NCBI GenBank assembly: GCA_013397865.1 | Contig: VZTI01003934.1 | Coordinates: forward strand, 472,412 to 536,411 | Direction of reading: 5' to 3' | DNA: 64,000 bases | Source of the DNA: Struthidea cinerea | Lineage: Eukaryota; Chordata; Aves; Passeriformes; Corcoracidae | In this document: positions 27,823-39,300 of the stretch, one piece after another | Numbering within the stretch: the first letter of the stretch is position 1 | Layout: each line of letters starts with the position of its first letter | Position numbers and translations under genes: made by a program | The notes under the pieces: model-generated | What the model was told of the DNA's origin: nothing | The model's database searches: none | Seen by the model: the letters and a program-made list of their open reading frames with translations, nothing else

Positions 27823-27986
27823 GGGAAACACAGGCGATGGAGGCAGATAACTTGGATAGGCACACCAGACAATGTCCGAAAAGAGTGGAAAACAGGAGAG
27901 TTGGAGAAATTTGGATGCCTCCTAAGGACAAGCCAGATGACTACATGTACAATGTAGATTTGCTGGGGCATCAAAACAGGATCCAG
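27823..27986 (+). other. Candidate exon, unrecognised, 164 bp
   Basis: This is a purine-rich segment preceded by 'acacatgtttccag' as an acceptor and followed by CAG|GTAGGA as a donor (GT at 27,987-27,988). One frame is open throughout and would encode about 54 residues of charged, hydrophilic character, ending near 'DLLGHQNRIQ'. A second plus-strand frame is open through 27,957. The wider stretch, 27,540-28,040, has coding-like composition in shifting frames. This could also mean a decayed transposable element or endogenous retroviral fragment. No protein family is recognised and no other exon was linked to it. Confidence 0.18.
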
Positions 27987-30124
27987 GTAGGAATAGTTTA
28001 TAGAGAACCAGATCCAGACCTTAGAAGGGTGCAGTGATGAAGGCCATATTTTAGACATGATGTCTGGGTGCTCTGGAGGTCTGTGGTTTTGGACCACTGG
28101 GCCTGACAGTGCCAGCAGAGCATAGGGGATGCTCTTCTGTGCTGCAGCTGGGAAGGGGGTTACCTTAGCTGGCTGTGAGTTACTGTTGTGCCCCCACCTA
28201 GGGTCCACAGAATCAAAAGCAAAAGGAAGAACTTCCTATAGAAGTTGTTCCTCTCTAATGGGTGGTTTGCCTACTGCTTTCTACAGGAGATTGCAATTGT
28301 TTCACTGCAGTGACTGCTAAAAAAGGAAATAACCCCAAAGGCTGGGAGCTGCTGCAAGATATCTGCAAGTGTGTCACATGCAATGACAAGGGCTAAGTGA
28401 TGTCTCCTGGTGTTTTTACACTTTGTGTTGAAACGGAGCTCATGGTTAGGTCAGTGTGCCATACAGAAAAGCTCTTGCAAAGGTCAGTTGCCAGGTAGCA
28501 CACGTTGTTGGAAAAGTTTTCTATGACTCTATTCCCGCTGAAGTTTGCAAGTTCAGGAGAGTAACATTATGTGGAGTCTTGTACAGAGTCACTAGTTAGC
28601 TCTTTACCTAATACTGTGCTTCTAAATTCAGTTTGAAAGGACAGTTGGAGCATTTTAAACAATGCAGGGGCAGGCAAGGGAATGTAATCAGAATCCGGCA
28701 GCCTTTCTGTTTCTCTACTCTGGACATTTATTTATAGTGCATTTATATCAGCATTTTGTATGTCCGTAGACCAACTCATTACAGAGGCATCTCAGAAATC
28801 CTCATTACTGACCACTGGTGGGAGATCACACGTATGTGAGAGCTGGGGTGTAGAAGAAAAAGGTTGGAATCAGCCAAATTTGAAGGCCTCTGTAGCAACA
28901 GGAAGGATAATCTCTTCAAGCACGTATCTGAGATGCAACGAATAGTGAATGCAGATCTCTGGAATCTCAGCTAGAATATCCCCACAGTCCACTGCCAGGG
29001 AACCTTCTACCTCCAAAGCAGGTCCCTCTTGATACTTCTCTAGGTTTTAGGCAAGTGCCAGCCTCCTCCTCAGCTATGGGCGTCCTGCACATATCCTGGC
29101 TCTTGACCGTGCCACTGCTCTCCAGAGCTGCTTGTGGGAGGTAGAAGCTGGTGCAACTGCTGGGTTAATAAAGAACTTCCCCGGGGCTTGCAAGGTCCTA
29201 TTGGAAAGTCATTGATCCTTTCTGTATGGTGCTTTCATTGATGCTCTTCAGGATCCTCCTTATACAAAGCTGTTGGGTTATGGGGGGAAGGCAAGGAGGG
29301 ATTTGGAGAATGCTAGGCATTGAAGGTGCATTACCATTTTGAACTTGGCTTACAACATTTTTACTTTCTGGCTTTGGCCAAAAGGCTGGAGAAAGTCGCA
29401 GTGAAATCATTGAGTCCCTTCAGTGCAGGTGGCATTTACACAGCAGACAACACTCCGTATCGTTTATGGGAAGTATTTTCAATTAGGTGATGGGGCAAAG
29501 AAGAGATTTTTCTAGCCTAGAATCTGATGTTTGTTGCTCATTTCAATATTGTGTTCTCATGCAGCTAACTGGCTCCTCATCTTGTATATTCTTGCTTGTG
29601 ATTTTTGAATAAATGAATGGGATGGACAGGCAAAGTCAGGATATTCAGGGCTCAAGCAAGGTTATCTGCTGAAGTCAGGTATTGTGCGGGCTTAGAGGAA
29701 ATATTATTTTTATCCTGTACTCTGGGCATTGTGTTGCAGAGAGGACTGATGGGTTTATATGGGCAGACCAAGAGATAGAGGAATTTTACTCAGGCAGTGA
29801 ATATGCTTGCACGCCTGGAGAATGCTACAAAGCTAGTGGGCCAGCCAGATCCAAAAGAGAGGCTCATCTTTCCAATACCATACAGAACTACCTATTTGCA
29901 GTCTGACCCATAAGCACTTTAAATCAATTACAGACTTCCTGGTGTCCTTCCTCACTCTGCAAAGAAGTTTGAACTTAGGGCTGACACCTTTAGGGATTAA
30001 ATATGTGATTTAAGACACTGAGCTGGGAAAGCAGGGTTTCCCCTTGTCAGGATGAAATAATGGAGCTGAATAGATGGAGGCATGTGTTTGTAGGAGAGCT
30101 AAGGAAATTGTGCTGTAATTCAAT

Positions 30125-30150
30125 ATTAGCACAACTTCTATTGTGCTAAT
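30125..30150 (+). repeat. Perfect 10-bp inverted repeat
   Basis: ATTAGCACAA (30,125-30,134) and its exact reverse complement TTGTGCTAAT (30,141-30,150) flank the 6-base spacer CTTCTA. It lies in an AT-rich stretch without an ORF. It could form a small hairpin or bind a dimeric protein, but nothing else in the sequence assigns a role. Confidence 0.85.
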
Positions 30151-30721
30151 TATCTACTACTATTATTCCTGCATGCTAATAGAGGTTCCTGTCCACATAA
30201 CCTAGAAATGTTCAAACAGCTGCTGTGCCTGCTTTCCAGACTTGCCCGGAGCTGCATCCATCCTGATTTTGTCAGATAGGACAAATTAACTTAACACAGC
30301 TTCATCACCTTCTTGCTCTTATGTTACAAACATGGTCATTATTAGGTATGTTGTCAGGACTCTGGTTTTTACTGGGTTTACCTTCTCTGAGTGGAAGCAC
30401 ATGCAATTTCTTAAGGAAGAATACAGCCCCATATAGAAAGGAGTTTGGAGAAGACATGCCCCAAAGCTTCCCTGGTACTGTTTGCTCGTCATGTCTTCAG
30501 GGTTCTCCAAGCAGAGTATAGAGAACAGTCTTTTTTTCCCCTAGAAATACTGGTGAAGATTACAGGGAAGAAAACTAGGCACCTGATGAGAAAACAACGG
30601 TTTGAACCCAAAAAGGATGACACCCCCCCACACCTCTTTGCCAACAGTTTCCCAGGTTGCTTTCTGCATGTAATTTGCTTTTTTGGAGACATTTAAAGAC
30701 TACCAGATACAGATGACAGCT

Positions 30722-30930
30722 GCTGAGCGCGCTGGTTCGCAGCCTGGGAAAGCACTCTCCTAAAAACCCCAGGAGGGAGCCTTCTGAGCAGAGTGCTGCC
30801 AGCTCCGGGCCCACAAGAGGAGGGTCTCCGTGGGGTACCGCGCTTTCAGGCAGCCGCGCTGCACCGCGGGCAGAGGGCAGGCAGCAGGCGCCTGGCACAG
30901 TGACTCCTCTTTCAGAGGCAGACCACGAGG
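30722..30930. promoter_or_regulatory. Small CpG-rich patch
   Basis: In about 200 bp there are roughly a dozen CpGs, including 'gagcgcgctggttcgc', 'taccgcgc' and 'gccgcgctgcaccgcggg'. The flanks are AT-rich and CpG-poor. It is too small for a classic island but could be a distal regulatory element or a GC-rich exon. An open minus-strand frame (30,575-30,937) covers it without any recognised domain. Confidence 0.3.
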
Positions 30931-31942
30931 AGAGCACACAGTAGATAAAGGCTGTCCCTGGGAAGGCTGGTGTATATCAGAGGAGTCTATGAAATGCTTT
31001 TCCCTACTGTTCCTTTAATGTGGAGCCTGGCAGCCTCAGGATCCAGTGAAGCATGGCCACACTCCATAGACTGTGGACTTTCAAACCTTATTGGACCTCA
31101 TTAGATGATCCATCTACCCTTCATATTTTTGTTGAGAGCCTCATGGGTTTTAATGCATTTGTTTGATGTCATCAGCAACAGAGCTGCTGTTTCCAAGTGT
31201 AGAGGGAAATTTTCAGCTGGTCTGATACTGGTTTTTCCCTGCTAAATAAGTGGACAAACCAATGGTCGCAATGGACCAGGAGATAGGCTCTAATGTGGAA
31301 GTGGGACAGGCAGTGCCTGAATTACAATGGTGTCCCTCACAGCAGCTTCCTCACACAACTGTCTGCATCAGGGAAGTTGCTCCACAGCATCATTCTCAGC
31401 CTCCTTAGCACTAAGTCTTACAGCTGAGGGGTATTTACAGCAGTGCACATCCACTTTACAGTTGGTTTACATGGATTTAACAAGCTCAGTAAAATAATTT
31501 ACTATTATTTGACTTCAGGTAAAATGGATCAGCATTAAACTCACATATGTCACTCAGAAATACTGTTATAACATTAAGGTAATATTACCTACTCTTCTAC
31601 TATATGTCTCCCCTCATTGTGTGTAAAGGTTTCACTTTGGCTGTAGATAAGAGTGTTGCTGTGCAATAGTCTCAACCATGTTAGTTTCTGGCTGACAAAT
31701 AGTATCCCTTTTCTCTCCTTGGTTGCTCTGATCAAATAAATGTCTAACCAGATTTTCTTTCCTTAGTGCTGTTGCAAGCCACCCATGAGCCCGAAAACTA
31801 AAACGTTTAAATCTGGATGGGGGGGTGGAGCATCTCTTGCAGCTTCATCATGGTGGAGTGGAGCTGGCAGCTCAGCTGAGAAGCTTGTCTAAGAGTGTCA
31901 CAGCTGACAGCTTGTATAACCACATTCATGACCACAGATTAG

Positions 31943-32096
31943 GATCCAGGAAACCGGTGGTATATTTGTGTTCAAGAAATGGCTGGACATGGCACTTAGT
32001 GCCGTGGTCTAGTTGACAAGGTGGTGGTCAGTTGAAAGCTGGACTTGATGATCTCAGAGGTCTTTTCCAACGTAAATGATTCTGTGATTCTGTGAT
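31943..32096 (+). mobile_element. CR1 LINE, 5'-truncated 3' end
   Basis: This is the 3' end of a chicken-repeat-1 (CR1) non-LTR retrotransposon, the dominant LINE of birds. The sequence shows the family's 3' hallmarks in order: a 'ttcaagaaatggctggacat' segment, 'ggcacttagtgccgtggtct', 'gacaaggtggt', then 'ggacttgatgatctcagagg' and 'tcttttccaac'. It ends with two tandem copies of ATTCTGTG at 32,079-32,094, the octamer tail CR1 carries in place of poly(A). The upstream edge is uncertain. A degraded match to the usual 'ccagggaagtggtgg' stretch may begin near 31,943, followed by a small deletion. Only about 150 bp of a roughly 4.5-kb parent is present, so no reverse transcriptase is encoded and the copy cannot move. 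Several substitutions against the consensus I remember suggest an old insertion. No target-site duplication is expected for CR1 and none was seen. Confidence 0.93.
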
Positions 32097-34618
32097 ATGA
32101 GTGTTAACAGCTGTGGTGCACTGGCTTCCTGGGGTTAGCCCTTCAGGGAAAATTTTGCAAGAGTGCCATTAGGGAGACATTCCCAGTTACTTCAGTCCTG
32201 ATCCGACTTCCCAGGAGCTCCTACTCTCCTCAGCACAGGCAGATACATATCAAGTTCCTAGGATGGCAGTGACATCTTCATTGTGGAGTGCCGGGGACAG
32301 AGGTGTGTGAATCATTAACATCAGGGGACAGCCCCAGTCCTAATCTCTGTTGAGGACCTCAGCAGTCTCTGAAACACAGTTTACCTGGGGTGAAGAGCAG
32401 AGTTTCTTATGGCTATTTTTCTTAGAGAAATCCACAGCGAAGTGTAACGTATGTGGATGCGTGAAAGGCTGGCAAGAGCTCTTATCTGCAGAGCAGCACA
32501 TAGTGGTTCTGCTGAGGAGGATATATTGCTGTCAGTTCTCCTTGGCTGATACCAGCACCCTGGACATGGGAACTCTCTTTTGTGGTGCCATTATCTTTGA
32601 GTCCCTGAAATCATTTGTGTGACTGAGCTGCTGCAGAGACCTTTTGTTGTCCTGTCCAACTCCTAACAAAAATAACAATGTGTAAACAAATACCATTCCT
32701 GTAAACCAGCATTTAATTAGTGTAGTGGAAGGAGTTCAGTGAGACGTAGCCTAGAAACAAGATTTCACAGAGAGGTTTCTGTGGCTTCCTGTCTTGACCA
32801 CATCTGTCTCTGCAAGCAGGATGCTGAGCCCATGGGGAAGACTGTGCCAGATATTTGCTGAGTGCCAGCATCAACCAGAGGGTCCCAGCAGAGGGGTCCA
32901 GTCCCACCTGTGCAGCACAGGGACTGCTCATCTGCAGGCTGCTTGGTGGGAAACTCCCCAGACATGCACAGTGTTTTTCAAGTACACTTGAGAACCACAC
33001 CAAGGGGGGCCAGAGGTCTCCTTGCCTTGTAGCTACAGGACTTGCAGCGGCTCATGCAAATACACTGACATCCGTGCAGCAATGGCTGCCTGTGGCACCC
33101 TGGAGTTCAGGGTGATGTAGATGCAGATTTCTGCAGATGTTAGTATCAGCATCCCACGAGGCTTTGGCTGAGTCCTGCACTCACTCCGATCTCATTTCCC
33201 ATTCTGGTCTGTTCTGGGTTTGCATTCACCTTGCCTCCATCCTGAGGCTGTGCAGGATTATGCCATGACACCACCTGTCTTTTCCTCACTTGTGATGAAG
33301 GTGGAGGGAAGTGCCTCCCGCACAGGAGATGATTTTTAAAATCAATGTGTTTATGTCCTGGGATGTATATGGAAATGGATACGCTAAGTTTCATTGAAGA
33401 GGACTCTCTTGTTCACACTGCTTCTGACCCCAAGAAAAAGGGCAAGAAAGAAAGATGCTTGAACATGCAAAAGACTCAAATGTTTCTGTGAAGGACACAT
33501 TGCAGTTCCTCCACTCCTCACTGTTTATTTCCAGACAGTCCAGATTCTACGTGCCAATATGACTTGCCTTTCCCAGTGTTCCTCCCTCGTTCTCTAACAC
33601 GAAGAAACAAGATGGAGTGCTCACATTGAGAGTTATTTCCAAACTGTTGTATGTTCTTTTCAAAGGCTCTCAGCAGAAGCAGGGAACAGCCTCCTGTACA
33701 TGTCAGCATGAACTAGAACACTTCCTAGCTTGACCTGCTTCCAGCAGAGTAAACACAGATGCCTGAAATGTGAGTTAAAAATTGTACTGTGCACATATAA
33801 ATAATCTTCTAGCTATGGTAGTAAAATAACACAGCTGTGCTTCTCTAGAACTAAAAGAGTCAGACTCTCGTGAGTAGATACACTGATTTAAGTGGCTGCT
33901 TCTCTGGTCTTCTGTTTTCCTGAAAGCTGTTTTTTTTTTTACCATGGAAGATCAACACAGTCATCACTTCTTGGTTTTGGGGGCTATGATGTGCTGGTCA
34001 GTAGTGGTCTCCCTGGACATTGCTGGCTGCTGCCCTGTGCTGTGCCTGGGGTGGTGCTGCTTCCTGGGTATGAGTCTGTCCAATGCTCCTGTGGCAGCAG
34101 GTGTGGTGGACTCTCTTGGACTCACCTTTTACCTCTGCTCTGACTGGTCCTGAGCTGGATGCAGCCACACACACTGACCTGTACCCAGCCTCCTGCCAGT
34201 TCTGAGTAGGGTTGCTGCAACTCAAGGCCCTCTTGCTTCATTCAGCAAAAGCTGCAATGGAGCAAACACCCCATACCTCGGTTGTGCAGAGCCAAAACAC
34301 TGTTGCAGCAGTGCCAAAATGTTGCCTCCCCTGCGATGGTGAAGGATGGGCTTCAACCCTCACTCTCAGGTGCCCAGGCCAGGTTTAGCTCATCTGCCTT
34401 CAACTGGGTTGTTTCAAGTATTCACAGGGCTGTTCAGAACAAGGTTCATAGAACAGCTGGGTCTCAGAGAACAGCCTTTTTCTGGTTATGTCTCAGGGGT
34501 CAGTGAACTACAGAGCCCAGGGCAACTCTTACAGCACTGCCTTCTGCTGCTGCCCTAAAGATCTTCTGTTGTGGAGGAGGAAGGGGAAGGAGTTTCAGAG
34601 CTGGCAGGTATTCAGTGC

Positions 34619-34658
34619 CAGCTGAGTCAGGGCACTCCCAGCTCAGTCAGGACACTCC
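34619..34658 (+). repeat. 20-bp tandem duplication
   Basis: Two adjacent 20-bp units, 34,619-34,638 and 34,639-34,658, share 'cagct.agtcagg.cactcc' and differ at two positions. Each contains a TGAGTCA- or TCAGTCA-type core; the first is a perfect AP-1/MARE-like half-site. Confidence 0.85.
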
Positions 34659-34797
34659 TTCACTTGCCTCTTATCTTTATGTTAATCACATTTTATAATT
34701 TTTATGGTTAGGAAAAGGAAATAAAACCTTAGAGATACAGAAAACCCTGAACACAATATCCAGGCAAAGACACCCTTTTCTGGCTGACGTAAATGCA

Positions 34798-34842
34798 GCT
34801 TCTGCATCATGCAGCAGAAGCATTTTGATGCTTCTGCTGCAT
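34798..34842 (+). repeat. Three-part foldback with perfect 15-bp hairpin
   Basis: The arms at 34,809-34,823 and 34,828-34,842 are perfect 15-bp reverse complements separated by the 4-base loop TTTG. The left arm contains GCAGAAGC (34,814-34,821). That segment can also pair with GCTTCTGC at 34,798-34,805 (8-bp arms, 8-base loop) or with the copy at 34,830-34,837. The three blocks therefore form two mutually exclusive hairpins. The loop is too small and the stem too short for a typical microRNA precursor. No ORF or terminator context is visible. The structure may derive from a local inverted duplication. Confidence 0.85.
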
Positions 34843-35833
34843 TTTGACCTTTTTTTGGTTTTGATCTTCCTCCATGTCAGCTCCTTATGTTATCTGCAAT
34901 AAATATACATTTTGATTTACACCAGTGCAAATAAGAGATACTGTCCAACAATCCTGGTGCTCCATTTGTAGGAAATGTTTGGCCTGCCTCACATTTCAAT
35001 TTCTTCCAGAGCCTTCTGGCTGCGGTGGAATTGCAGTGAGTTGATGGTCATCTGTGAAGAGGAGCTCTTTTCTTACAGTCACATTTGCCAAATCATAACA
35101 CACTAAATGCTCCCTAAGTTTCAGCATGACAGGGGAAATTCCCCCAAGTTTCCTTTACTACTCTAACAGAAGGCAGTCTCACAGATTTTCACAGTTTTGG
35201 AGAAGCTTACAAGCAAAGAATTTATGAGGGAGGAGAGAACTCACGAGTTGCTCTTTTCAAAACTCCTGGGATTTCCCTGCTGGTGAAAGACTCTGATGCT
35301 TTCCCAGCTTCTTCTTTCCATGACTCCCTTAAGGCTGGGCTTGTCAAATCTGCAAGCTGCAGGTAATACAGACCCAGTAGATCCAGGAGGGACAAGCTCT
35401 GGGGGAACAAGCACGATGGAGAGCTGGTGGAAATGTCCCAACACAGCGGCCTACAGGCTTCTGCTAACAAGCTGTGTGGGCAGCATAACACTTCCCACAC
35501 CCAGCTGCAGCTGCAGTTCCACCTGCCTTCATGGCCTAACTTAAGCTCCTGCTACTGATTATCTTCCTGTCCCTGGGAACAAGGAGTCTGGGCTGCTTCC
35601 CTCCCCTCCGTTTCCTTCCCCAGCCCCTTTGCAGCCTCATCAGGTGAGGCTGAAAGGCAACAGAGGAGCCAGTGTTTTGGCTTCAGCCATTCCTTGATGA
35701 GACAGACATCCTGTGGGCACCTCACAAAGGTGACGCTGTCACAGTTAAGTATCCTCTCCAGCATGGATCTGGCAGATGGAGCATGCTCACAGCACACGCA
35801 TGGAAATTGTATGCAGGACAACTGGAAATTCAT

Positions 35834-35862
35834 ACTCTGAGTGTAGGTGAAACACTCAGAGT
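35834..35862 (+). repeat. Perfect 10-bp inverted repeat
   Basis: ACTCTGAGTG (35,834-35,843) and CACTCAGAGT (35,853-35,862) are exact reverse complements separated by 9 bases. The site lies about 1 kb downstream of the 34.8-kb foldback. No function can be assigned. Confidence 0.8.
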
Positions 35863-36343
35863 GACAGAAGCCGATTTCTGTTCTCTTGGATTTGGGTCCC
35901 TCATTTTAGGCAAGAAGATTTCAATAACAGAGCACCTGGCAGTACTTTGCCACAGGTAATGACCTATTTACAGAGGAAAGGAACTGTGCTCCCTTCTCGT
36001 GCACTTTCAAACAGGAGAAAAAATTTCTGTAGCATCATAGCAACCTTGCCAAGCTGGGATAATCCTTTTTATAGTCCAAATTAGTTGATAGTGGCTCTCC
36101 AACTATTAGAGTTGCCTTTTCTGTGCTCTTCACCTGTTTATCTGACTCCCGGGCTGCAGTCAGTCTCTCTACAGCACCAATGGCATGAAGAGCAGTTGAC
36201 TTTACTTGCATTTCTCAGAGTCTTATCTCAGAAGTGGATGCCTTCATTTTAGCTCAGCCATGAGCCTGTCATTTTGCTTTGATGAGAAGTTATGTTTTTC
36301 AGAGTGGAGGGTTGGCATGTGCACTTGGCAGGAGGGAAGTTGA

Positions 36344-36374
36344 TTTCCTTCCTCTTCTTTCCCCCTTTCTTCCT
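36344..36374 (+). repeat. Pure pyrimidine CT tract
   Basis: About 31 uninterrupted pyrimidines include runs of CTTCCT and CCCCC. It is low-complexity sequence. Confidence 0.8.
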
Positions 36375-39300
36375 TGAGTTGAATTTTTTTTAGTCTCTCT
36401 TAAAAATGGCTTTTTGTTTACTCACAGCCTTTACTCACATCCCTTCTTCTTACAGTCGTAATTCAGCTTTCTTCTTTATGAATCTTCAGTGCTGTGGTTT
36501 CCTAAAATATCTGAGCAGAATCTCTGAGTTACAAAGGAAGGGGGAGATTTGGCCCCCTTAATATACAATAAATAAAATGGTGAGAAAATCTTTTGTTATC
36601 ATGAAGGAACAGCCACAGCTACTTCGAAACGAAAACCATAAAGAAATGTTTTCACTTAATGGTAGACCTTTAAGGCCAAGATGATGGTTTCTCCAGAGGT
36701 TTCTCCCTGAAGCCAGCTGAGTTGCTGTTCATTTCCCAGCCCCCTTGGGTGGGAACAGAGACAGTGGTGGCAGCAGCAGGCAAAAAGCTGAATGAGCTCA
36801 GCCCCTTCTCTGCCCAGCCTAAGGGGAGAGGGAGGCCTCCACCACCAGGGCTTCAGGTCACAGCCTCTCCTTAATCGCTGCAGCAAAACCAAAAGGGGGA
36901 AACAGGGGGTTTCCTAATGGTGAGCTGTATCTGAACTTGGCTGTTGTTGGTAGTGGAGCTCACAGTGTTAAACAGGAGAGCTGTACTTGAAGCTCACGCG
37001 TTTGTTTTAGTTCAGCTCATTAATCTAAATGAAGCATTGCTGGCTTCAGCCACAGTGAGGATTAAGTGGGGCAGCAAAACAAACGGAAGTCTGAATATCT
37101 GCCCAGGTTATCAGCACCTCCCTTCCACCAGCAAACACCCTGGGACTGATCAGTTAGGGGGGCCCTAACCCCTACTCTGTTGTCTGACTTCTTTATTACT
37201 AAAATTCCTCTTCAGGTTTTTATTGTGAGGAATATTGACCAGGCGGACATGAAATGCACAGAAATGAGAACAAATCATTACCTGTGCTGCCAGCCAGAAT
37301 TGAGGGCAGACAGGGTGGTTTCTCTGTTCATATTGATGGTTCACTTTTTCTCTCTTACATACAGGATTGACAGTTCACCATGACCTGAATAACGCCATCT
37401 GTAGAAAAAGCACAGGTGCTGCAATTTGCTGAAGGATATTTCTGATTATTTTACCCCCAGAGCTCTTGTTTCCTTATCAATGCTCAGAAGCTTTCCTTCT
37501 TTCAAATTTATCCTTTTATTTATTGGGAGGTGAGGTGATTTGTAGAAAGCTTTCTTCTTCTGGATGGCTTAATTCAGATAGAGCACGTTGGCCCCATTCG
37601 TGGCCGATCCTCTGTACAATTCAGAGCTAAAGCTCAGACCCTGGGAGGATGATGTGCTTTTAAATCAGCTTCTCTCCAAGACCTGTACAGATGCTGCACA
37701 AGTAACTGTACTTGTACCAGGAGGGTTACACCCATGCAAAATAGACATGAACAATGGGGACAACGGGGCTGCACAATGACCAGGAATAATATCTGTTGAC
37801 CCTCAGGGTGCAGTTTCCCATTTAGGCTTAATCTGATCTGACCATGGGCTGCTGGTGAAAGGGTGGTCCTGCTCTTCCTGCCTGCTCCTACCCATGCGTT
37901 CCTGGCACCTCCCTTGCACTGGAAGTTGTGATCCTAGAGGCTACAGAAAGAGCCAACAGAATTATTTTTTCCTTTTTTTTGGTAAATTAGTCTTCTGTAG
38001 AATTAACAAGCCAATCCAAATCACTGCCACAGCAATACCCCTAGGTACGATGCAGGAGATCAGCAGGTCAGCTGGAAACCTAGACTCGGACTGGATTAAA
38101 GACAATCAGAAAACAGATCATTCAATACCCACCCTTTACACTATAGCCTCTGGGGAACCACCCCTCTCTCCACCTATCAGTGTAACAACGCAAAGCGAGT
38201 CCTGCAGGGTAGCCAGCACAAGAGCAAGAGACCAAGATAAGCCCCAGTTCTCCGTCCTCACCTGTGCTGCCCACAGCAGTCACCTTGTCTGCATTTCCCA
38301 TGCTCTATCCCCAGCTGCAGTTCCACCTGCACGCAGCACCAACCAGACAATGCTCTTGAGGGAACCCGGAACACTTCCACAAGCTATTTCTCCTTCAGCT
38401 GTGGTGGAAAAAAGAAATAGGTGTAATAGTTTGATCTTGTCCTCTGCAGGCCCTTGGGAGGGGGGATGGTTGTGGGGATGATAGTGATGTCCTGATTCCT
38501 CAGACTGGAATACTCCTGCCTGTCATGTGGCATGTGTGGAAGTGGACTTCTCCCTCAGCCCTGCTGCTGCCTTCCCTTCTGAGCATTGTGCTTGCACAGC
38601 AGTCCTACCGCACCAGCCGTCCCCATGGATGGCTGCCACCCTGCCGCCCTTGAGGCAGTGCAAAGGGACAATAGCTGCAAAAAAGCCTCTGCAGATGCAG
38701 AGGGGTTTGTGAAAAGGTGATGGCCAGGCAGGTGCAAGCACACAGGAGAGCCAAAGCCACGGAAGGGGCTCTGAGCAGAAGTGTATTTTCCAAGGAGCCC
38801 TGTGGGGGAAGCTCATTTGCAAAGACAGGCTGGCAAATGCAACTTTTGAGGTGTATGCATGTCCTGCAAAGAAGAGACATGCATGCTCAGTAACACAGTT
38901 TGCAAGTGGCAAAACCCAATGCAACAGCTCCTGGATATTTTCCTCTGATGTTTTCACACACTCAGTTGTCCATTTATATTCTTAAAACTCAGCCTTCTGT
39001 GTTTCACCTCTGACATGGGTTTCTTCTCAGGTTAATTCCCTCTGGCTTCTAGGAGAGCGGGAGGTGACCCCTCCTGACATTTGTTTAGTGAGTTATGCTC
39101 GCCTTCCGGAGAACACAAACAAGCTGTTGGACTTCCTCCCTTTAACTTTAGCTCTGGTCCAGCTTCTTGCTGCACTTACTCTGGCCTCACGCCGATACAG
39201 TGGAGATTGGCATCAGGCTCCTCAACTTCTGCTTGCAAAAGTGCCTGTGATATTTAGAGTTTGTGCTCTGTTTTCAAGAGGGACTTATGTCCAACCATAT

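Larger units (their letters stand above)
20981..30721. other. Noncoding stretch holding two weak exon candidates
   Basis: Apart from the candidate segments at 22.8-23.0 and 27.8-28.0 kb and the GTGTAAG cluster at 27.3 kb, nothing is recognised. An acceptor-like 'ttgtgttgcag' with a fair upstream pyrimidine stretch ends at 29,739 and precedes an open frame to 29,904. No good donor follows it, so it is not listed as an exon. Confidence 0.6.

Noticed and set aside
29740..29904. Exon candidate after 'gtgttgcag'
   Set aside because: The acceptor is acceptable but no good donor follows and the frame shows no known protein, so it was not listed as a feature.
37855..38481. 208-codon plus-strand open frame
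   Set aside because: No recognisable domain, an internal poly-Phe stretch from a T-rich tract, no promoter or splice context, and amino-acid order that looks random.
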